This document shows positions 49,023 through 60,123 of a stretch of DNA of 64,000 bases, piece by piece. Below the pieces are notes generated by a model, which was not told the origin of the DNA, ran no database searches, and worked only from the letters and a program-made list of their open reading frames with translations. The position numbers were made by a program, and so were the translations under genes. Position 1 is the first letter of the stretch. The number at the start of each line of letters is the position of its first letter. This DNA comes from Cupriavidus gilardii (lineage in GTDB: Bacteria; Pseudomonadota; Gammaproteobacteria; Burkholderiales; Burkholderiaceae): the NCBI RefSeq assembly GCF_013314895.1, contig NZ_JABTYE010000021.1, positions 1 to 64,000 of the forward strand. The letters run 5' to 3'.

Positions 49023-49041
49023 CGCGGGTTCTCAGTGCCGG

Positions 49042-49641
49042 TCAGTGCTTCAGGCCGCCGTAGTTTTCCTCGCGGATCACCCGTGGCGTCAGCTCGCGCG
49101 GTTCGATCGTGACCGGCTGATAGATGACGCGCTTCTGCTCGGGGTCGTAGCGCATCTCGACATAGCCGGACACCGGGAAGTCCTTGCGGAACGGATGGCC
49201 GACGAAACCGTAGTCGGTCAGGATGCGGCGCAGGTCCGGATGGCCTTCGAAGATGATGCCGTAGAAATCGAACGCCTCGCGCTCGAACCAGTTGACCGAG
49301 TTCCACACGTCGATCAGCGACGGGATCACCGGCATGTCGTCGTCCGGCGCGAACACACGCACGCGCAGGCGCCAGTTATGCGCCAGCGACAGCAGATGCG
49401 AGACCGCGGCGAAACGCGGGCCGTCCCAGGCGCCGTCGCCATAGGTGGAATAGTCGACGCCGCACAGGTCGATCAGCTGTTCGAAACGCAGCGACGGATC
49501 GTCGCGCAGGATGCGGGCCGCTTCCAGGTAATCGTCGGCCTTGACGATCAGCGTCAGCTGGTCGAGCGACTCCACCAGCTTGGCGATGCGATTGCCGAGC
49601 GCCTTCTCCAGCGCGGACTTCAGGGTATCGAGCTTGGCCAT
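49042..49641 (-). CDS. nuoC: NADH-quinone oxidoreductase subunit C
   Basis: 199 residues. [32 protein letters not shown], read in two parts, is the hallmark of the 30-kDa subunit, with the C-terminal [15 protein letters not shown] and D are separate genes here, unlike the fused enterobacterial NuoCD. It stops one base before the nuoB region ends (nuoB stop at 49643). Confidence 0.97.
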   Translation of the reverse strand: MAKLDTLKSALEKALGNRIAKLVESLDQLTLIVKADDYLEAARILRDDPSLRFEQLIDLCGVDYSTYGDGAWDGPRFAAVSHLLSLAHNWRLRVRVFAPDDDMPVIPSLIDVWNSVNWFEREAFDFYGIIFEGHPDLRRILTDYGFVGHPFRKDFPVSGYVEMRYDPEQKRVIYQPVTIEPRELTPRVIREENYGGLKH

Positions 49642-49642
49642 G

Positions 49643-50125
49643 TCAACCCTTGCGCGCGATGGTGTTGGTGCGGCGGATCTTGTTCTGCAGCTGGATGATG
49701 CCGTAGATCAGCGCTTCGGCCGTCGGCGGGCAGCCCGGCACGTAGATGTCGACCGGCACGATCCGGTCGCAACCGCGCACCACCGAATACGAGTAGTGAT
49801 AGTAGCCGCCGCCGTTGGCGCACGAGCCCATCGAGATGACCCAGCGCGGCTCGGCCATCTGGTCGTACACCTTGCGCAGTGCGGGGGCCATCTTGTTGCA
49901 CAGCGTGCCGGCCACGATCATCACGTCCGACTGGCGCGGCGACGGGCGGAAGATCACGCCGAAGCGGTCCATGTCGTAGCGCGACGCGCCGGCATGCATC
50001 ATTTCCACGGCACAGCAGGCCAGGCCGAAGGTCATCGGCCACAGCGACCCGGTGCGGGTCCAGTTGATCAGCTTGTCAGCGGTAGTCGTGACGAAGCCTT
50101 CGTTCAGAACGCCTTCGATTGCCAT
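49643..50125 (-). CDS. nuoB: NADH-quinone oxidoreductase subunit B
   Basis: 160 residues. [14 protein letters not shown] (paired Cys), [20 protein letters not shown] and [18 protein letters not shown] hold the four cysteines of cluster N2, the last electron carrier before ubiquinone. Confidence 0.97.
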   Translation of the reverse strand: MAIEGVLNEGFVTTTADKLINWTRTGSLWPMTFGLACCAVEMMHAGASRYDMDRFGVIFRPSPRQSDVMIVAGTLCNKMAPALRKVYDQMAEPRWVISMGSCANGGGYYHYSYSVVRGCDRIVPVDIYVPGCPPTAEALIYGIIQLQNKIRRTNTIARKG

Positions 50126-50131
50126 TTCACA

Positions 50132-50491
50132 TCACTCCCAATCGAGCGCGCCCTTTTTCCAGATGTAGACGAAGCCCACGATGAATTCCAGCAGAAACAC
50201 GCCCATGGCGATGAAACCCGGCCAGCCGATGTCCTGCAGGGCGACGCCCCACGGGAAAAGGAAAGCGGTTTCGAGATCGAACAGAATGAAAAGGATGGCG
50301 ATGAGGTAGTAGCGCACGTCGAACTTCATGCGCGCGTCCTCGAACGCTTCGAAGCCGCACTCGTAAGGCGAGAGCTTGGCGGCGTCGGGCTTGTTCGGAC
50401 CCAGGATCCGGCCGATCGACATCAGCGCGAGGCCGAGCACGACGCCGAAGATGATGAAGACGAGAACGGGGAAATAGGCTTCGAGATTCAA
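50132..50491 (-). CDS. nuoA: NADH-quinone oxidoreductase subunit A
   Basis: 119 residues, three membrane helices. [41 protein letters not shown], read in pieces, is diagnostic; the Cys and Asp of the ECGF loop line the E-channel. The start is a TTG at 50491 giving (M)[15 protein letters not shown], which is the conserved N-terminus; the frame is open upstream but that sequence has no protein character. AAGG about 12 bases before is a weak ribosome site. First gene of the 14-gene nuo operon. Confidence 0.95.
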   Translation of the reverse strand: MNLEAYFPVLVFIIFGVVLGLALMSIGRILGPNKPDAAKLSPYECGFEAFEDARMKFDVRYYLIAILFILFDLETAFLFPWGVALQDIGWPGFIAMGVFLLEFIVGFVYIWKKGALDWE

Positions 50492-50610
50492 GGTACGGCC
50501 AGCCTTATCTGGAATGTTGTCAACAGCACCAGCTGAAGCGGCGTCCTGTTGCCCACCCCAAGCGCCCAACGCCATTGCGCAGACATCACGGCGCCGCCTT
50601 GCGGACTGCC

Positions 50611-50648
50611 GGAGTCCCTCACCGGGGCATTGCCCGGGAGCAGACTCC
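50611..50648. other. Long hairpin between tRNA-Leu and nuoA
   Basis: GGAGTC (50611-50616) pairs with GACTCC (50643-50648) and the inner CTCACCGGG with CCCGGGAG, imperfectly. It lies 13 bases past the tRNA 3' end and 120 bases before nuoA. It may be a tRNA 3' processing or terminator structure, without a T-run. Confidence 0.5.
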
Positions 50649-50660
50649 GATCAAGTTGTT

Positions 50661-50745
50661 TGGTGCCGACGGCGAGACTCGAACTCGCACAGCTTTCGCC
50701 ACTACCCCCTCAAGATAGCGTGTCTACCAATTTCACCACGTCGGC
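50661..50745 (-). tRNA. tRNA-Leu (anticodon GAG)
   Basis: 85 bases including an encoded CCA end. The acceptor stem GCCGACG pairs with CGTCGGC; D-arm, T-arm with GTTCGAGTC, and a long variable arm are seen. The anticodon stem CTATC/GGTAG encloses TTGAGGG, so the anticodon is GAG, reading CUC and CUU. Its place between secG and nuoA is usual in Burkholderiales. Confidence 0.95.
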
Positions 50746-50869
50746 TGGGGGAGAAACAATATTGCCTGGCGCCGGGTTTCAAGCCCTTCGGTATGCTGGT
50801 TTTGCGGCCATTTTTGCTATTTGGCTGCGCTGCCAGGAACCGTCGCTGGGGAATCGTTTCAAGCCCTGC

Positions 50870-50899
50870 ATTCTAACCCATGATCGCCACTTTGTTCAA
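50870..50899 (-). promoter_or_regulatory. Candidate promoter for tRNA-Leu/nuo
   Basis: On the minus strand TTGAAC, 18 bases, TAGAAT; start near 50863, about 120 bases before the tRNA. The 200-base spacer also holds an 11-bp direct repeat GTTTCAAGCCC at 50776 and 50856. Confidence 0.4.
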
Positions 50900-50944
50900 T
50901 GCACAAGTGCAAAATGTTCGGCAATCCCGGGCGCGAATGCCGGA

Positions 50945-51313
50945 TTATTTCGGCACGGCGGGAGCCGCCGGCGCCGAGCCTGCAGCAGCCGGGGCCGATG
51001 CAGCCGGCACCGAGGCGGCCGGGGCCGGAGCGGTCTGCGGAGCTGCGCCCATCACGCCCAGCGAGGCCGACGGGCGGTAGTTGCCCAGCAGCGTCAGCGC
51101 CAGCGTGCAGACGAAGAACAGCGTGGCCAGCACGGCTGTGGTGCGCGACAGGAAGTTGGCCGAGCCGGTGGCGCCAAACAGGCTGCCCGAGGCGCCCGAG
51201 CCGAACGCCGCGCCGACGTCGGCGCCCTTGCCGTGCTGCAGCAGCACCAGCCCGATCACGCCAAGTGCCGACAGCACCTGCGCGACCATCAATAGAGTTT
51301 TCAGAATTGCCAT
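50945..51313 (-). CDS. secG: Preprotein translocase subunit SecG
   Basis: 122 residues. Two membrane helices (LLMVAQVLSALGVIGLVLLQ and TAVLATLFFVCTLALTLLG) flank HGKGADVGAAFGSGASGSLFG, the conserved SecG cytoplasmic loop. The C-terminal 35 residues are an Ala/Pro-rich tail. It assists SecYE in protein export. 45 bases after tpiA. Confidence 0.96.
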   Translation of the reverse strand: MAILKTLLMVAQVLSALGVIGLVLLQHGKGADVGAAFGSGASGSLFGATGSANFLSRTTAVLATLFFVCTLALTLLGNYRPSASLGVMGAAPQTAPAPAASVPAASAPAAAGSAPAAPAVPK

Positions 51314-51358
51314 GGATTCGATTCGCTTGCCTGATTCAGACGGTCGTTGCGGCCGGCA

Positions 51359-52099
51359 TCAGGCGTTGCCGATCGCGAGAAAATCTTCGGTTTTGAGGGA
51401 GGCGCCGCCGATCAGCCCGCCGTCGATGTCGGCCATCGAAAACAGCTCGGCCGCATTGTCCGGCTTGACGCTGCCGCCGTACAGGATCGCCATGCGCTGC
51501 GCCACGCCGGCGTCGCGCGCGGCGACCTGGGCGCGCAGGAAGGCGTGCACGGCCTGGGCCTGCTCCTTGCTGGCGGTCTTGCCCGTGCCGATCGCCCAGA
51601 CCGGCTCGTAGGCCAGCACCACGCGACCCAGCTGCTCGACCGACAGCGCTTCCAGCACCGCCTGCAGCTGCCGGCCGACCACCGCCTCGGTCTCGCCCGC
51701 CTCGCGCTGCGCCAGCGTCTCGCCGACACAGATCACCGGCACGATGCCGAATTCCAGGGCCCGCAGCGCCTTGGCCGCGACGGCGGCATCGCTCTCGCCA
51801 TGATAGGTGCGGCGCTCGGAATGGCCGACCAGCACGTAGCTGACGCCGAACTCGGCCAGCATCGACGCCGCCACCTCGCCGGTGAAGGCGCCGCGGGCCT
51901 CGGCCGACACGTCCTGGGCACCCCAAGCGACCTGGCTGCCCGCCAGCAACGCCTGGCACTGCGCCAGATACGGGAACGGCGCGCAGACCGCGAGGCTGGC
52001 GCCCGCAGGGGCGCCAGCCTTGATACCGTTCAGCAGGGCCTCGTTGGCAGCCAGGCTGCCATGCATCTTCCAGTTGCCGATGACGAGCTTTTGTCTCAC
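51359..52099 (-). CDS. tpiA: Triosephosphate isomerase
   Basis: 246 residues. KLVIGNWKMHG holds the Asn and Lys of the active site, GHSERRTYHGE the catalytic His, LAYEPVWAIGTGKTAS the catalytic Glu and flexible loop 6, ILYGGSVKPDN the phosphate loop. It interconverts DHAP and glyceraldehyde 3-phosphate. The GTG at 52099, with GAGAGG before it, is chosen as it gives (M)RQKLVIGNWKM; an upstream TTG would add seven residues. Confidence 0.97.
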   Translation of the reverse strand: MRQKLVIGNWKMHGSLAANEALLNGIKAGAPAGASLAVCAPFPYLAQCQALLAGSQVAWGAQDVSAEARGAFTGEVAASMLAEFGVSYVLVGHSERRTYHGESDAAVAAKALRALEFGIVPVICVGETLAQREAGETEAVVGRQLQAVLEALSVEQLGRVVLAYEPVWAIGTGKTASKEQAQAVHAFLRAQVAARDAGVAQRMAILYGGSVKPDNAAELFSMADIDGGLIGGASLKTEDFLAIGNA

Positions 52100-52212
52100 G
52101 AAAGCGCCTCTCAAAATCAAACCCGCTATTCTACCGTGCGCGGGGGCGAGGCGCTACGCCGATCGGGCGGAAAGCGCGCCGGGGCCCCGCGTCCACCAGT
52201 GCTGCCGGCCCG

Positions 52213-53217
52213 TCACCAGGTCAGCACGATCTTGCCGACATGCTCGCTCGACTCCATCAGACGATGGGCGTCGGCAGCCTGTGCCGCCGGGAAGACCTGG
52301 TGGATCACCGGCTTGATGCTGCCGTTGGCCAGCAGCGGCCACACATGCTCGTGCAATGCACGGGCAATTTCGCCCTTGAACGAGGCCGGACGCGGACGTA
52401 GCGTCGAGCCGGTGACGGTGATGCGGCGGCGCAGGATGTCGCCGAGCGGAATCTCCGCCTTGGCCCCGCCGAGCAGCGCGATGATGACGATGCGGCCGTC
52501 GTCGGCGATGCACGACAGCTCGCGCGCCAGATAGGGGCCCGCCACCATGTCGAGGATCACGTCGACACCGCGGCCGCCGGTCAGCGTCTTGACCTCGGCG
52601 GCGAAGTCCTGGGTCTTGTAGTTGATCGCGCGGTCGGCGCCGAGATCCTCGCAGGCGCGGCACTTCTCGTCGCTGCCGGCGGTGACGAACACCTTGTGGC
52701 CCAGCGCCTTGGCGATCTGGATCGCGGTGGTGCCGATGCCGCTCGAACCGCCCTGGATCAGCAGCGTTTCTTCCTTGCCGCGCGGGCCGCGACCGAGATA
52801 GCCGCGGTCGAACACATTGCTCCACACGGTGAAGAAGGTCTCGGGCAAGGCCGCGGCTTCGATATCGCTGAGCCCCTGCGGCACCGGCAGGCACTGTGCC
52901 AGCGGTGCGGTGCACAGCTGCGCGTAGCCTCCGCCCTGCACCAGCGCGCAGATGCGATCGCCAATCTTCAGGCCGAAGCGATTGTCCGGATGCGACAGGT
53001 CGCCGCCGACGATCTCGCCCGCCACCTCGAGTCCCGGCAGATCGGACGCGCCCGGCGGCACCGGATAGTTGCCGGTGCGCTGGAACACGTCCGGCCGGTT
53101 GATGCCGGCCGCGGCGACGCGGATCAGGACTTCACCGGGACCGGGCGTCGGATCGGGACGCTCGGTCAACTGCAACACGTCGGGGCCGCCGTATTCGCGG
53201 ATCTCGATGGCTTGCAT
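52213..53217 (-). CDS. NAD(P)H quinone oxidoreductase, PIG3 family
   Basis: 334 residues of the zinc-less medium-chain dehydrogenase/reductase group. MQAIEIREYGGPDVLQL and RVAAAGINRPDVFQRTGNYP start the catalytic domain; LLIQGGSSGIGTTAIQIAKA is the NADPH-binding loop; SADGRIVIIALLGG-type block (here ADDGRIVIIALLGG) follows. It reduces quinones by NADPH. Start ATG 53217 with AAGGAG upstream. It is separated from pnp by a clear terminator. Confidence 0.92.
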   Translation of the reverse strand: MQAIEIREYGGPDVLQLTERPDPTPGPGEVLIRVAAAGINRPDVFQRTGNYPVPPGASDLPGLEVAGEIVGGDLSHPDNRFGLKIGDRICALVQGGGYAQLCTAPLAQCLPVPQGLSDIEAAALPETFFTVWSNVFDRGYLGRGPRGKEETLLIQGGSSGIGTTAIQIAKALGHKVFVTAGSDEKCRACEDLGADRAINYKTQDFAAEVKTLTGGRGVDVILDMVAGPYLARELSCIADDGRIVIIALLGGAKAEIPLGDILRRRITVTGSTLRPRPASFKGEIARALHEHVWPLLANGSIKPVIHQVFPAAQAADAHRLMESSEHVGKIVLTW

Positions 53218-53334
53218 GCTGGCTCCTTGAAACTGAAACCGCGCGTGGTGCGCGGCAGGGATGCGAAAAAGGAAGGGAAATAAAAAGCGCGAACGAACGC
53301 GCGCTTGCCCTGAGGGACTGGCGGCAGTGTAAAC

Positions 53335-53363
53335 AAAAAAACGGCCGGGCATCGCCCAGCCGT
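53335..53363 (-). terminator. Intrinsic terminator of pnp
   Basis: On the minus strand ACGGC-T-GGGC, loop GAT, GCCC-G-GCCGT then seven T. It lies 75 bases after the pnp stop. Confidence 0.9.
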
Positions 53364-53438
53364 TCTTCGGTACCAATTGCGCCTGACCTCGAACCCGCCG
53401 CCTCCGCTTGCCGGAAACGGCGGCTTCAGCGCAGCAGC

Positions 53439-55610
<2,172 letters not shown>

Positions 55611-55738
55611 GAGCGTTCCCCTGTGTGCTTGCACGGCGACGGGCCATCGGGCCCGCCGGCGTGCCGGCGCCCGCGTGATGCAGCCGCGGGCAATGCTGCC
55701 GGATCGCTGTCAGGCGCGGTTGCAGGGAAGTGCTATGC

Positions 55739-55809
55739 CATTCCAGCGCGTCACCGGGCGGCGGTCGATGCAGAACGATCGAGGCCCGCGTCGATGAGGC
55801 GCTGGAATG
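55739..55809 (-). promoter_or_regulatory. Long nested hairpin in the pnp leader
   Basis: CATTCCAGCGC (55739-55749) pairs perfectly with GCGCTGGAATG (55799-55809); inside, CGGGC (55755) pairs with GCCCG (55784) and TCGAT (55765) with ATCGA (55778). The position, about 130 bases before pnp, and the extended shape recall the RNase III-processed leader by which E. coli PNPase limits its own synthesis. Function here is inference. Confidence 0.65.
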
Positions 55810-55866
55810 ACACAAAGCCCTGTTTCCTTGCCGGACTCCGGTGTCATGGTTAAAAAAGAACGAATT

Positions 55867-55895
55867 AACTTACTCCGTTGCGCATCGTGGCGCAA
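55867..55895 (-). promoter_or_regulatory. Weak candidate promoter of pnp
   Basis: On the minus strand TTGCGC, 17 bases, TAAGTT, downstream of the rpsO terminator and upstream of the leader hairpin. The -10 matches only three positions. The rest of the 535-base rpsO-pnp gap shows no gene. Confidence 0.35.
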
Positions 55896-55976
55896 CGGCA
55901 ACGGCGCCCGGCCGGGCCGGCCGCCCGCGGTGCCATCGGCGTCGCGGCATTTGCCGCTGCAGCCGATTCGCCGCGC

Positions 55977-56017
55977 AAAAAACAAAATGCCTGCATCAGC
56001 AGTGCTGACGCAGGCAT
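55977..56017 (-). terminator. Intrinsic terminator of rpsO
   Basis: On the minus strand ATGCCTGC-G-TCAGCA pairs with TGCTGA-T-GCAGGCAT with one mismatch, followed by TTTTGTTTTTT. It lies between rpsO and pnp, as in enteric bacteria. Confidence 0.9.
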
Positions 56018-56145
56018 CCTGGCGTCACGCCGGGGCGTGCGGTGCGAGACGCGGTACGAGGATCGACCATGCAGACCATGCCGCCATCGGCATCGCCATC
56101 CCCGTCCCTTCCCTGACCTGAGCGGCCGGCCTGACCTGGCGCAAT

Positions 56146-56415
56146 TTACTTGCGCAGACCCAGCTTTTCGATCAGCGCGCGATAACGGTCGGCGTCGTTC
56201 GACTTCAGGTAGTCCAGCAGGCGGCGACGACGGCTCACCATGCGCAGCAGACCGCGGCGGCTGTGGTGATCCTTCATGTTGGCCTTGAAGTGCGGGGTCA
56301 GTTCGTTGATGCGCGAGGTCAGCAGAGCGACCTGTACTTCGGGGCTGCCGGTGTCGTTGGCGCCACGGGCGAACTGCTTGATGACTTCGGACTTGTTGAT
56401 ATCGGCTACGGACAT
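56146..56415 (-). CDS. rpsO: 30S ribosomal protein S15
   Basis: 89 residues. [49 protein letters not shown] (here [20 protein letters not shown]) and a C-terminus [20 protein letters not shown] are standard S15. It binds 16S rRNA in the platform. The ATG at 56415 has AAAGGAAA before it. Its 130-base leader could carry S15 feedback control. Confidence 0.98.
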   Translation of the reverse strand: MSVADINKSEVIKQFARGANDTGSPEVQVALLTSRINELTPHFKANMKDHHSRRGLLRMVSRRRRLLDYLKSNDADRYRALIEKLGLRK

Positions 56416-56555
56416 GCTATTTCCTTTCACTTGCGAACGTTGCAGCGCCAGGCCGCGAACGTCGTGCGGGATAAAGATGCGGCTTGCGCCGCACCACTGC
56501 TTTGCCGCCGGGTGCGCCCGCGTTGCCGCGAGTGCCGCCTGGACGACAGCCGCGC

Positions 56556-56584
56556 ATTATAGCGCAACTGCAGTGGCCGGGCAA
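56556..56584 (-). promoter_or_regulatory. Sigma-70 promoter of rpsO
   Basis: On the minus strand TTGCCC, exactly 17 bases, TATAAT (consensus -10). Predicted start near 56549, about 135 bases before the rpsO ATG and just after the upstream gene ends. Confidence 0.85.
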
Positions 56585-56613
56585 AACTGGCCGGCTGCCC
56601 GCCTTCCGAATCC

Positions 56614-57861
56614 CTACGGCCGCTCCATCCTGCAGGTGGTGGCCCGGGTGGTCTGGGCCGCCTTCAGCCGCTTGACGGTACGGAAGCCGAAGCCAGACCC
56701 CTCGTTGTCGAAGCGAACGTCGCCACCCTGGCGCTCCATCATCGACACATAGAGCGGCTGCAGCACCTGATGATCGTCCGCGCGCACCGTGGCGTCGTGG
56801 AATTCGTTGACGTAGCGCATGTCCTCCAGCGCCCGCGCGACCTTGATGGCATCGGTCGAACCGGCCTGCTCGATGGCGCGCGCCAGCATCTCGACCATCA
56901 TCTGCATGCGCAGGTGGACGTAGTCGTCCTTCGGCTCGGGATAGCGGCTGCGGAAGGCCTGATAGAACGCGTCCGACGCGGCGCCGCCGACGTTCGGATG
57001 CCATTCTGCGACCGCCAGCACGCGGCCCACGCCGGCATCGCCCATCGCCGCCGGCGCGCCCAGGCCATTGCCGTAGAAGGTATAGAACTTGGCGCCCAGG
57101 CCGCCCTCGCGCGCGGCCTTGACTATCAGCGTCAGGTCGTTGCCCCAGTTGCCGGTGATCACTGCGTCGGCGCCGCTCGCCTTGATCTTGGCGATATACG
57201 GCGCGAAGTCCTTGATCTTGCCGATCGGGTGGAACTCGTCGCCGACGATCTTCACATCGGGCCGCTTGGCTGCCAGCATGTCGCGCGCCAGCCGCGATAC
57301 CTGGTGGCCGAAGCTGTAGTCCTGCGCGATCAGATAGACGCGGCGCACGCTGGCGTCGGCGCGGATGACCTCGGTCAGCGCCTCCATCCGCATGTCGGCG
57401 CCCGCATCGAAGCGGAAATGCCAGAAGCTGCAGTTCTCGTTGGTCAGCGCCGGATCGACCGCCGAATAGTTCAGGAACAGCACGCGGGCATCGGGCTGGC
57501 GGCTGTTGTGACGGTTAACGGCGCCCACCAGCGCGGCGGCCACCGCGGAGCTGTTCCCCTGCAGCACGAAGGGAATGCGGCGGTCGACCAGCGCGCGGAA
57601 CTGGATCAGGCTTTCATCGACATTGCCCTTGCTGTCGAAGGTGACGAGCTCCAGCGGGCGCTGCCCTTCCGCGGTGCGGACGCCGCCACGGGCATTGACC
57701 CGCTCGATCGCAAGGCGAAGATTGCGCACCACCGCTTCGCCGGCATTGGCGAACGGGCCCGACAGCCCGTCGATCATGCCGAGCCGGATCGGCTCCTGCG
57801 CCGCCGCGGCTCCTCCCGCCAGGGCCAACAGGCAAGCCCCCAGCCACCCCTTCCAAACCAT
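56614..57861 (-). CDS. Branched-chain amino acid-type ABC substrate-binding protein
   Basis: 415 residues. A signal peptide (MVWKGWLGACLLALAGGAAA) precedes EPIRLGMIDGLSGPFANAGE, the start of the type-I periplasmic-binding fold of the Leu/Ile/Val class. AIERVNARGGVRTAEGQRPL and YNGLGAPAAMGDAGVG-type segments follow. Ligand unknown; no permease or ATPase genes are nearby. The ATG at 57861 has GGAGGG seven bases upstream, the strongest ribosome site of the three possible Mets. It is divergent from the lipoprotein gene. Confidence 0.9.
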   Translation of the reverse strand: MVWKGWLGACLLALAGGAAAAQEPIRLGMIDGLSGPFANAGEAVVRNLRLAIERVNARGGVRTAEGQRPLELVTFDSKGNVDESLIQFRALVDRRIPFVLQGNSSAVAAALVGAVNRHNSRQPDARVLFLNYSAVDPALTNENCSFWHFRFDAGADMRMEALTEVIRADASVRRVYLIAQDYSFGHQVSRLARDMLAAKRPDVKIVGDEFHPIGKIKDFAPYIAKIKASGADAVITGNWGNDLTLIVKAAREGGLGAKFYTFYGNGLGAPAAMGDAGVGRVLAVAEWHPNVGGAASDAFYQAFRSRYPEPKDDYVHLRMQMMVEMLARAIEQAGSTDAIKVARALEDMRYVNEFHDATVRADDHQVLQPLYVSMMERQGGDVRFDNEGSGFGFRTVKRLKAAQTTRATTCRMERP

Positions 57862-58011
57862 CGATCGCCCTCCGCGAAAGCGCAGCATGGTAAGCCAGTG
57901 CTCACCGCCTTGCAATCGTGCCGGCGCGGCGCGGCCGCCTCACCGCGATGCCATGCGGCGCCTGCGGCGCTACACTTGCGCTATCCGTTGCCATGAAGGT
58001 CGAGGATCGCA

Positions 58012-58536
58012 ATGAAAGCACTGGAAAGCATTGGCCGCTGGCTGGCGCTCGGCACCGCGGGCGCACTGTTGACGGCCTGCGTGTACCTGCAGCCGGTACA
58101 GGAGGCGCAGAAGCTGATCGGCGCACCGGAAAGCACGGTACGCGCGACCTTCGGCGAGCCGACCGATATCTACCGGCTGGACGACGGCACCGTGCGCTGG
58201 ATCTATTCCAAGCAGCCGCTGGGGCGGCAGGCCTATGCGGCCGACTTCGACACCAGCGGCAAGCTGACTCGCTTTCGCCAGATGCTGACCACCACGGAGC
58301 TCTACAAGGCCAGGGTGGGCACCTGGACCAAGCGCGACGTCGCCGAGCATTTCGGCCTGCCACGCGAGCCGACGCAGTACTTCCCGCTGATGCGCCGCGA
58401 TGTCTGGTCGTACCGCTTCCTGCATGAGGACAACTGGCCGTCGCTGTTTCATTTCTATTTCGACGACGCCGGCGTGTTGCGGCAGACCCAGATCACGCCG
58501 GATCCGCTGGCCGATCCGCGCGAGACGATCCGGTAG
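58012..58536 (+). CDS. Outer-membrane-type lipoprotein, SmpA/OmlA (BamE)-like
   Basis: 174 residues. The signal peptide ends in a lipobox LLTAC with Cys23. The mature part contains EAQKLIGAPESTVRATFGEP and WIYSKQPLGRQAYAADFDTS, a BamE/SmpA-like pattern (Gly-x-Pro turn followed by a strand pair) repeated a second time (DVAEHFGLPREPTQYFPLMR). It may be an outer-membrane lipoprotein; role unknown. GAGG lies 10 bases before the ATG. Confidence 0.82.
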   Translation: MKALESIGRWLALGTAGALLTACVYLQPVQEAQKLIGAPESTVRATFGEPTDIYRLDDGTVRWIYSKQPLGRQAYAADFDTSGKLTRFRQMLTTTELYKARVGTWTKRDVAEHFGLPREPTQYFPLMRRDVWSYRFLHEDNWPSLFHFYFDDAGVLRQTQITPDPLADPRETIR

Positions 58537-58543
58537 ATTCGGG

Positions 58544-58564
58544 GTTCAGTGTTCAGTGTTCAGT
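58544..58564. repeat. 7-bp tandem repeat, three units
   Basis: Three copies of GTTCAGT between the lipoprotein stop and the end of the ankyrin gene; the last copy covers the stop codon of that gene on the minus strand. Confidence 0.85.
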
Positions 58565-59839
58565 GCCGGCGGCCTGGGGAAGCCGGCCCCCCCTCCCCTC
58601 GGCTTCGCGAGCATGCCGGCGCCCCGTCCGCCGGCTCGGCGCGCGTGTTCGGGTCCTGAATCGCCGATGGCTGGCAGCCATATTTGACCAGGGATTCGAT
58701 CAGCCACGAATCTGCCGATCGCGCTTCGAGCCTGGCCAACGCGCAATCCCAGATCGTCTGCCCCGCCCGATTGGTTCGATCGGCAAAGCGCAGTGCATGC
58801 CTCGACGTATTGCGGGAATCCGTCATTGCCGCCTGCTGCAGAAAACGGCGCACCGCCTCCTTGTCACCATGCATGACAGCCAGGTGGACCGGTGTATTGC
58901 CTTCGTAGTCGGAGGCGAAGATCGGCGGCGTTGCCTGTCCGTCCGGCTCCGCCCTTCCGTTCGCCCGCGCCCGCGCTTTTTTCCGCTCTTCGTCCGCGCG
59001 CCATGCCTCTGTCGCGATTCCAACCCGCACGAACAACGGGTCGAGCACCTCCCGGATTGCCAGCCGGGGATCGCGCGCCACGTGATGCAGCACGGTTCTG
59101 TTGTCGCTATCGACTTGCGTCAACGCTGTCGCGTCGTATCGCAGGAATTGCACAACGCCCTCGGGAGTCGCAATCCGGCTGCAGAAGATGTTCTGCACCA
59201 GCCGGGGGGCTGCCTGTCCAGCCCGCGAGCCAAGGTCGCTCGACCCGCCTCGATGGCTTCGCGTCGGCACTTGACGATGTTCGCGGGCAACGCAGCGTCG
59301 AGTTGGCGCAGCAGTTGACGTTCGTCCCGCCAGGCTCGTCGCCCCTTGCTCCTCAGGCAGCGGAGCCAGTCCCAAAGCGCCCTGAACATCGGCCAGGCCG
59401 ATTCGCTGACCGTAGTCCACCTTGCCGCGCCGCGCCGCTCGACCACGGCGAACCGCTTCTCGCAGGAGCGACCCTGCACCTGCAGCAACCCGCCGGCCGC
59501 GACGTGCTCCAGCGCCAGTTTGCGGCTGATGGTACGACCGGAAAGGAGCGCATCGAGGTCCACGGCCTGGACCACCGCGGCCCGCAAGCGCCTCGCCAGA
59601 CCGTCTGCGAGCAGCCGTTCCTGCCGACGGTCTCTTCGCACGGGCTTGCCCCGCTCGGCAAGCAGGCAGGCGCTGGCGTACTGCCTGTCCCACTTGACCC
59701 GGTAGCTGCGCCCGCCGATCAGCAACGGCGTACCGAGCGCAATGCGGTGCCTGTCGCCATCCCCCACATCCTTCACTTGTTCCGCATTCGACAAACTGAG
59801 CGGCACGGAAAACTCACTGACCACAAACGACATCGACAT
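58560..59839 (-). pseudogene. Ankyrin-repeat protein gene with a frame break
   Basis: Two overlapping frames make one gene of about 426 residues. The N-part (59839 to about 59205, start MSMSFVVSEFSVPL) is unrecognised and basic. At a run of six C on the minus strand (59204-59209) the frame must shift by one base (one C missing, or -1 slippage) to continue as PRLVQNIFCSRIATPEGVVQ and then ankyrin repeats: VDSDNRTVLHHVARDPRLA, DYEGNTPVHLAVMHGDKEAV and NRAGQTIWDCALARLEA. Sequencing error, decay and phase variation are all possible. Function unknown; ankyrin repeats bind proteins. Composition is less GC-biased than the neighbours. Confidence 0.75.
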
Positions 59840-60020
59840 CCCACTCGCACAAAGGTACTGCGGTCACACACAAGAATTCGCCTCCACGAATCCTTGCGAA
59901 CCGCGACCGCGATGATCGTGCAGTGCTGGCGCGACGGCTTCCGGTTTCCTCGCCGCTGTGTGCTTTTGTCACATTCCAAAGCGTTTGGCGATGCCTTTCG
60001 GCCCGCCCATGCAGGGACAA

Positions 60021-60067
60021 ACAAAAACGCCGATCGTCCCGAGCAGTGCTCGCGAACGACCGGCGTT
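60021..60067 (-). terminator. Intrinsic terminator of leuA
   Basis: A near-perfect stem of about 20 pairs: AACGCCG..GAGCA against TGCTC..CGGCGTT, then TTTTTG on the minus strand. It lies 57 bases after leuA. Confidence 0.88.
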
Positions 60068-60123
60068 GCCGTCGGCTTGGTCGAGTTGGTCGTATCGGCC
60101 AGAAGGCCGGACAAACGAATCGA

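Noticed and set aside
50518..50523. TTGACA on the minus strand just before nuoA, a perfect -35 word
   Set aside because: It is only 27 bases before the start codon; no -10 word lies at 16-18 bases and the transcript would start in the ribosome site.
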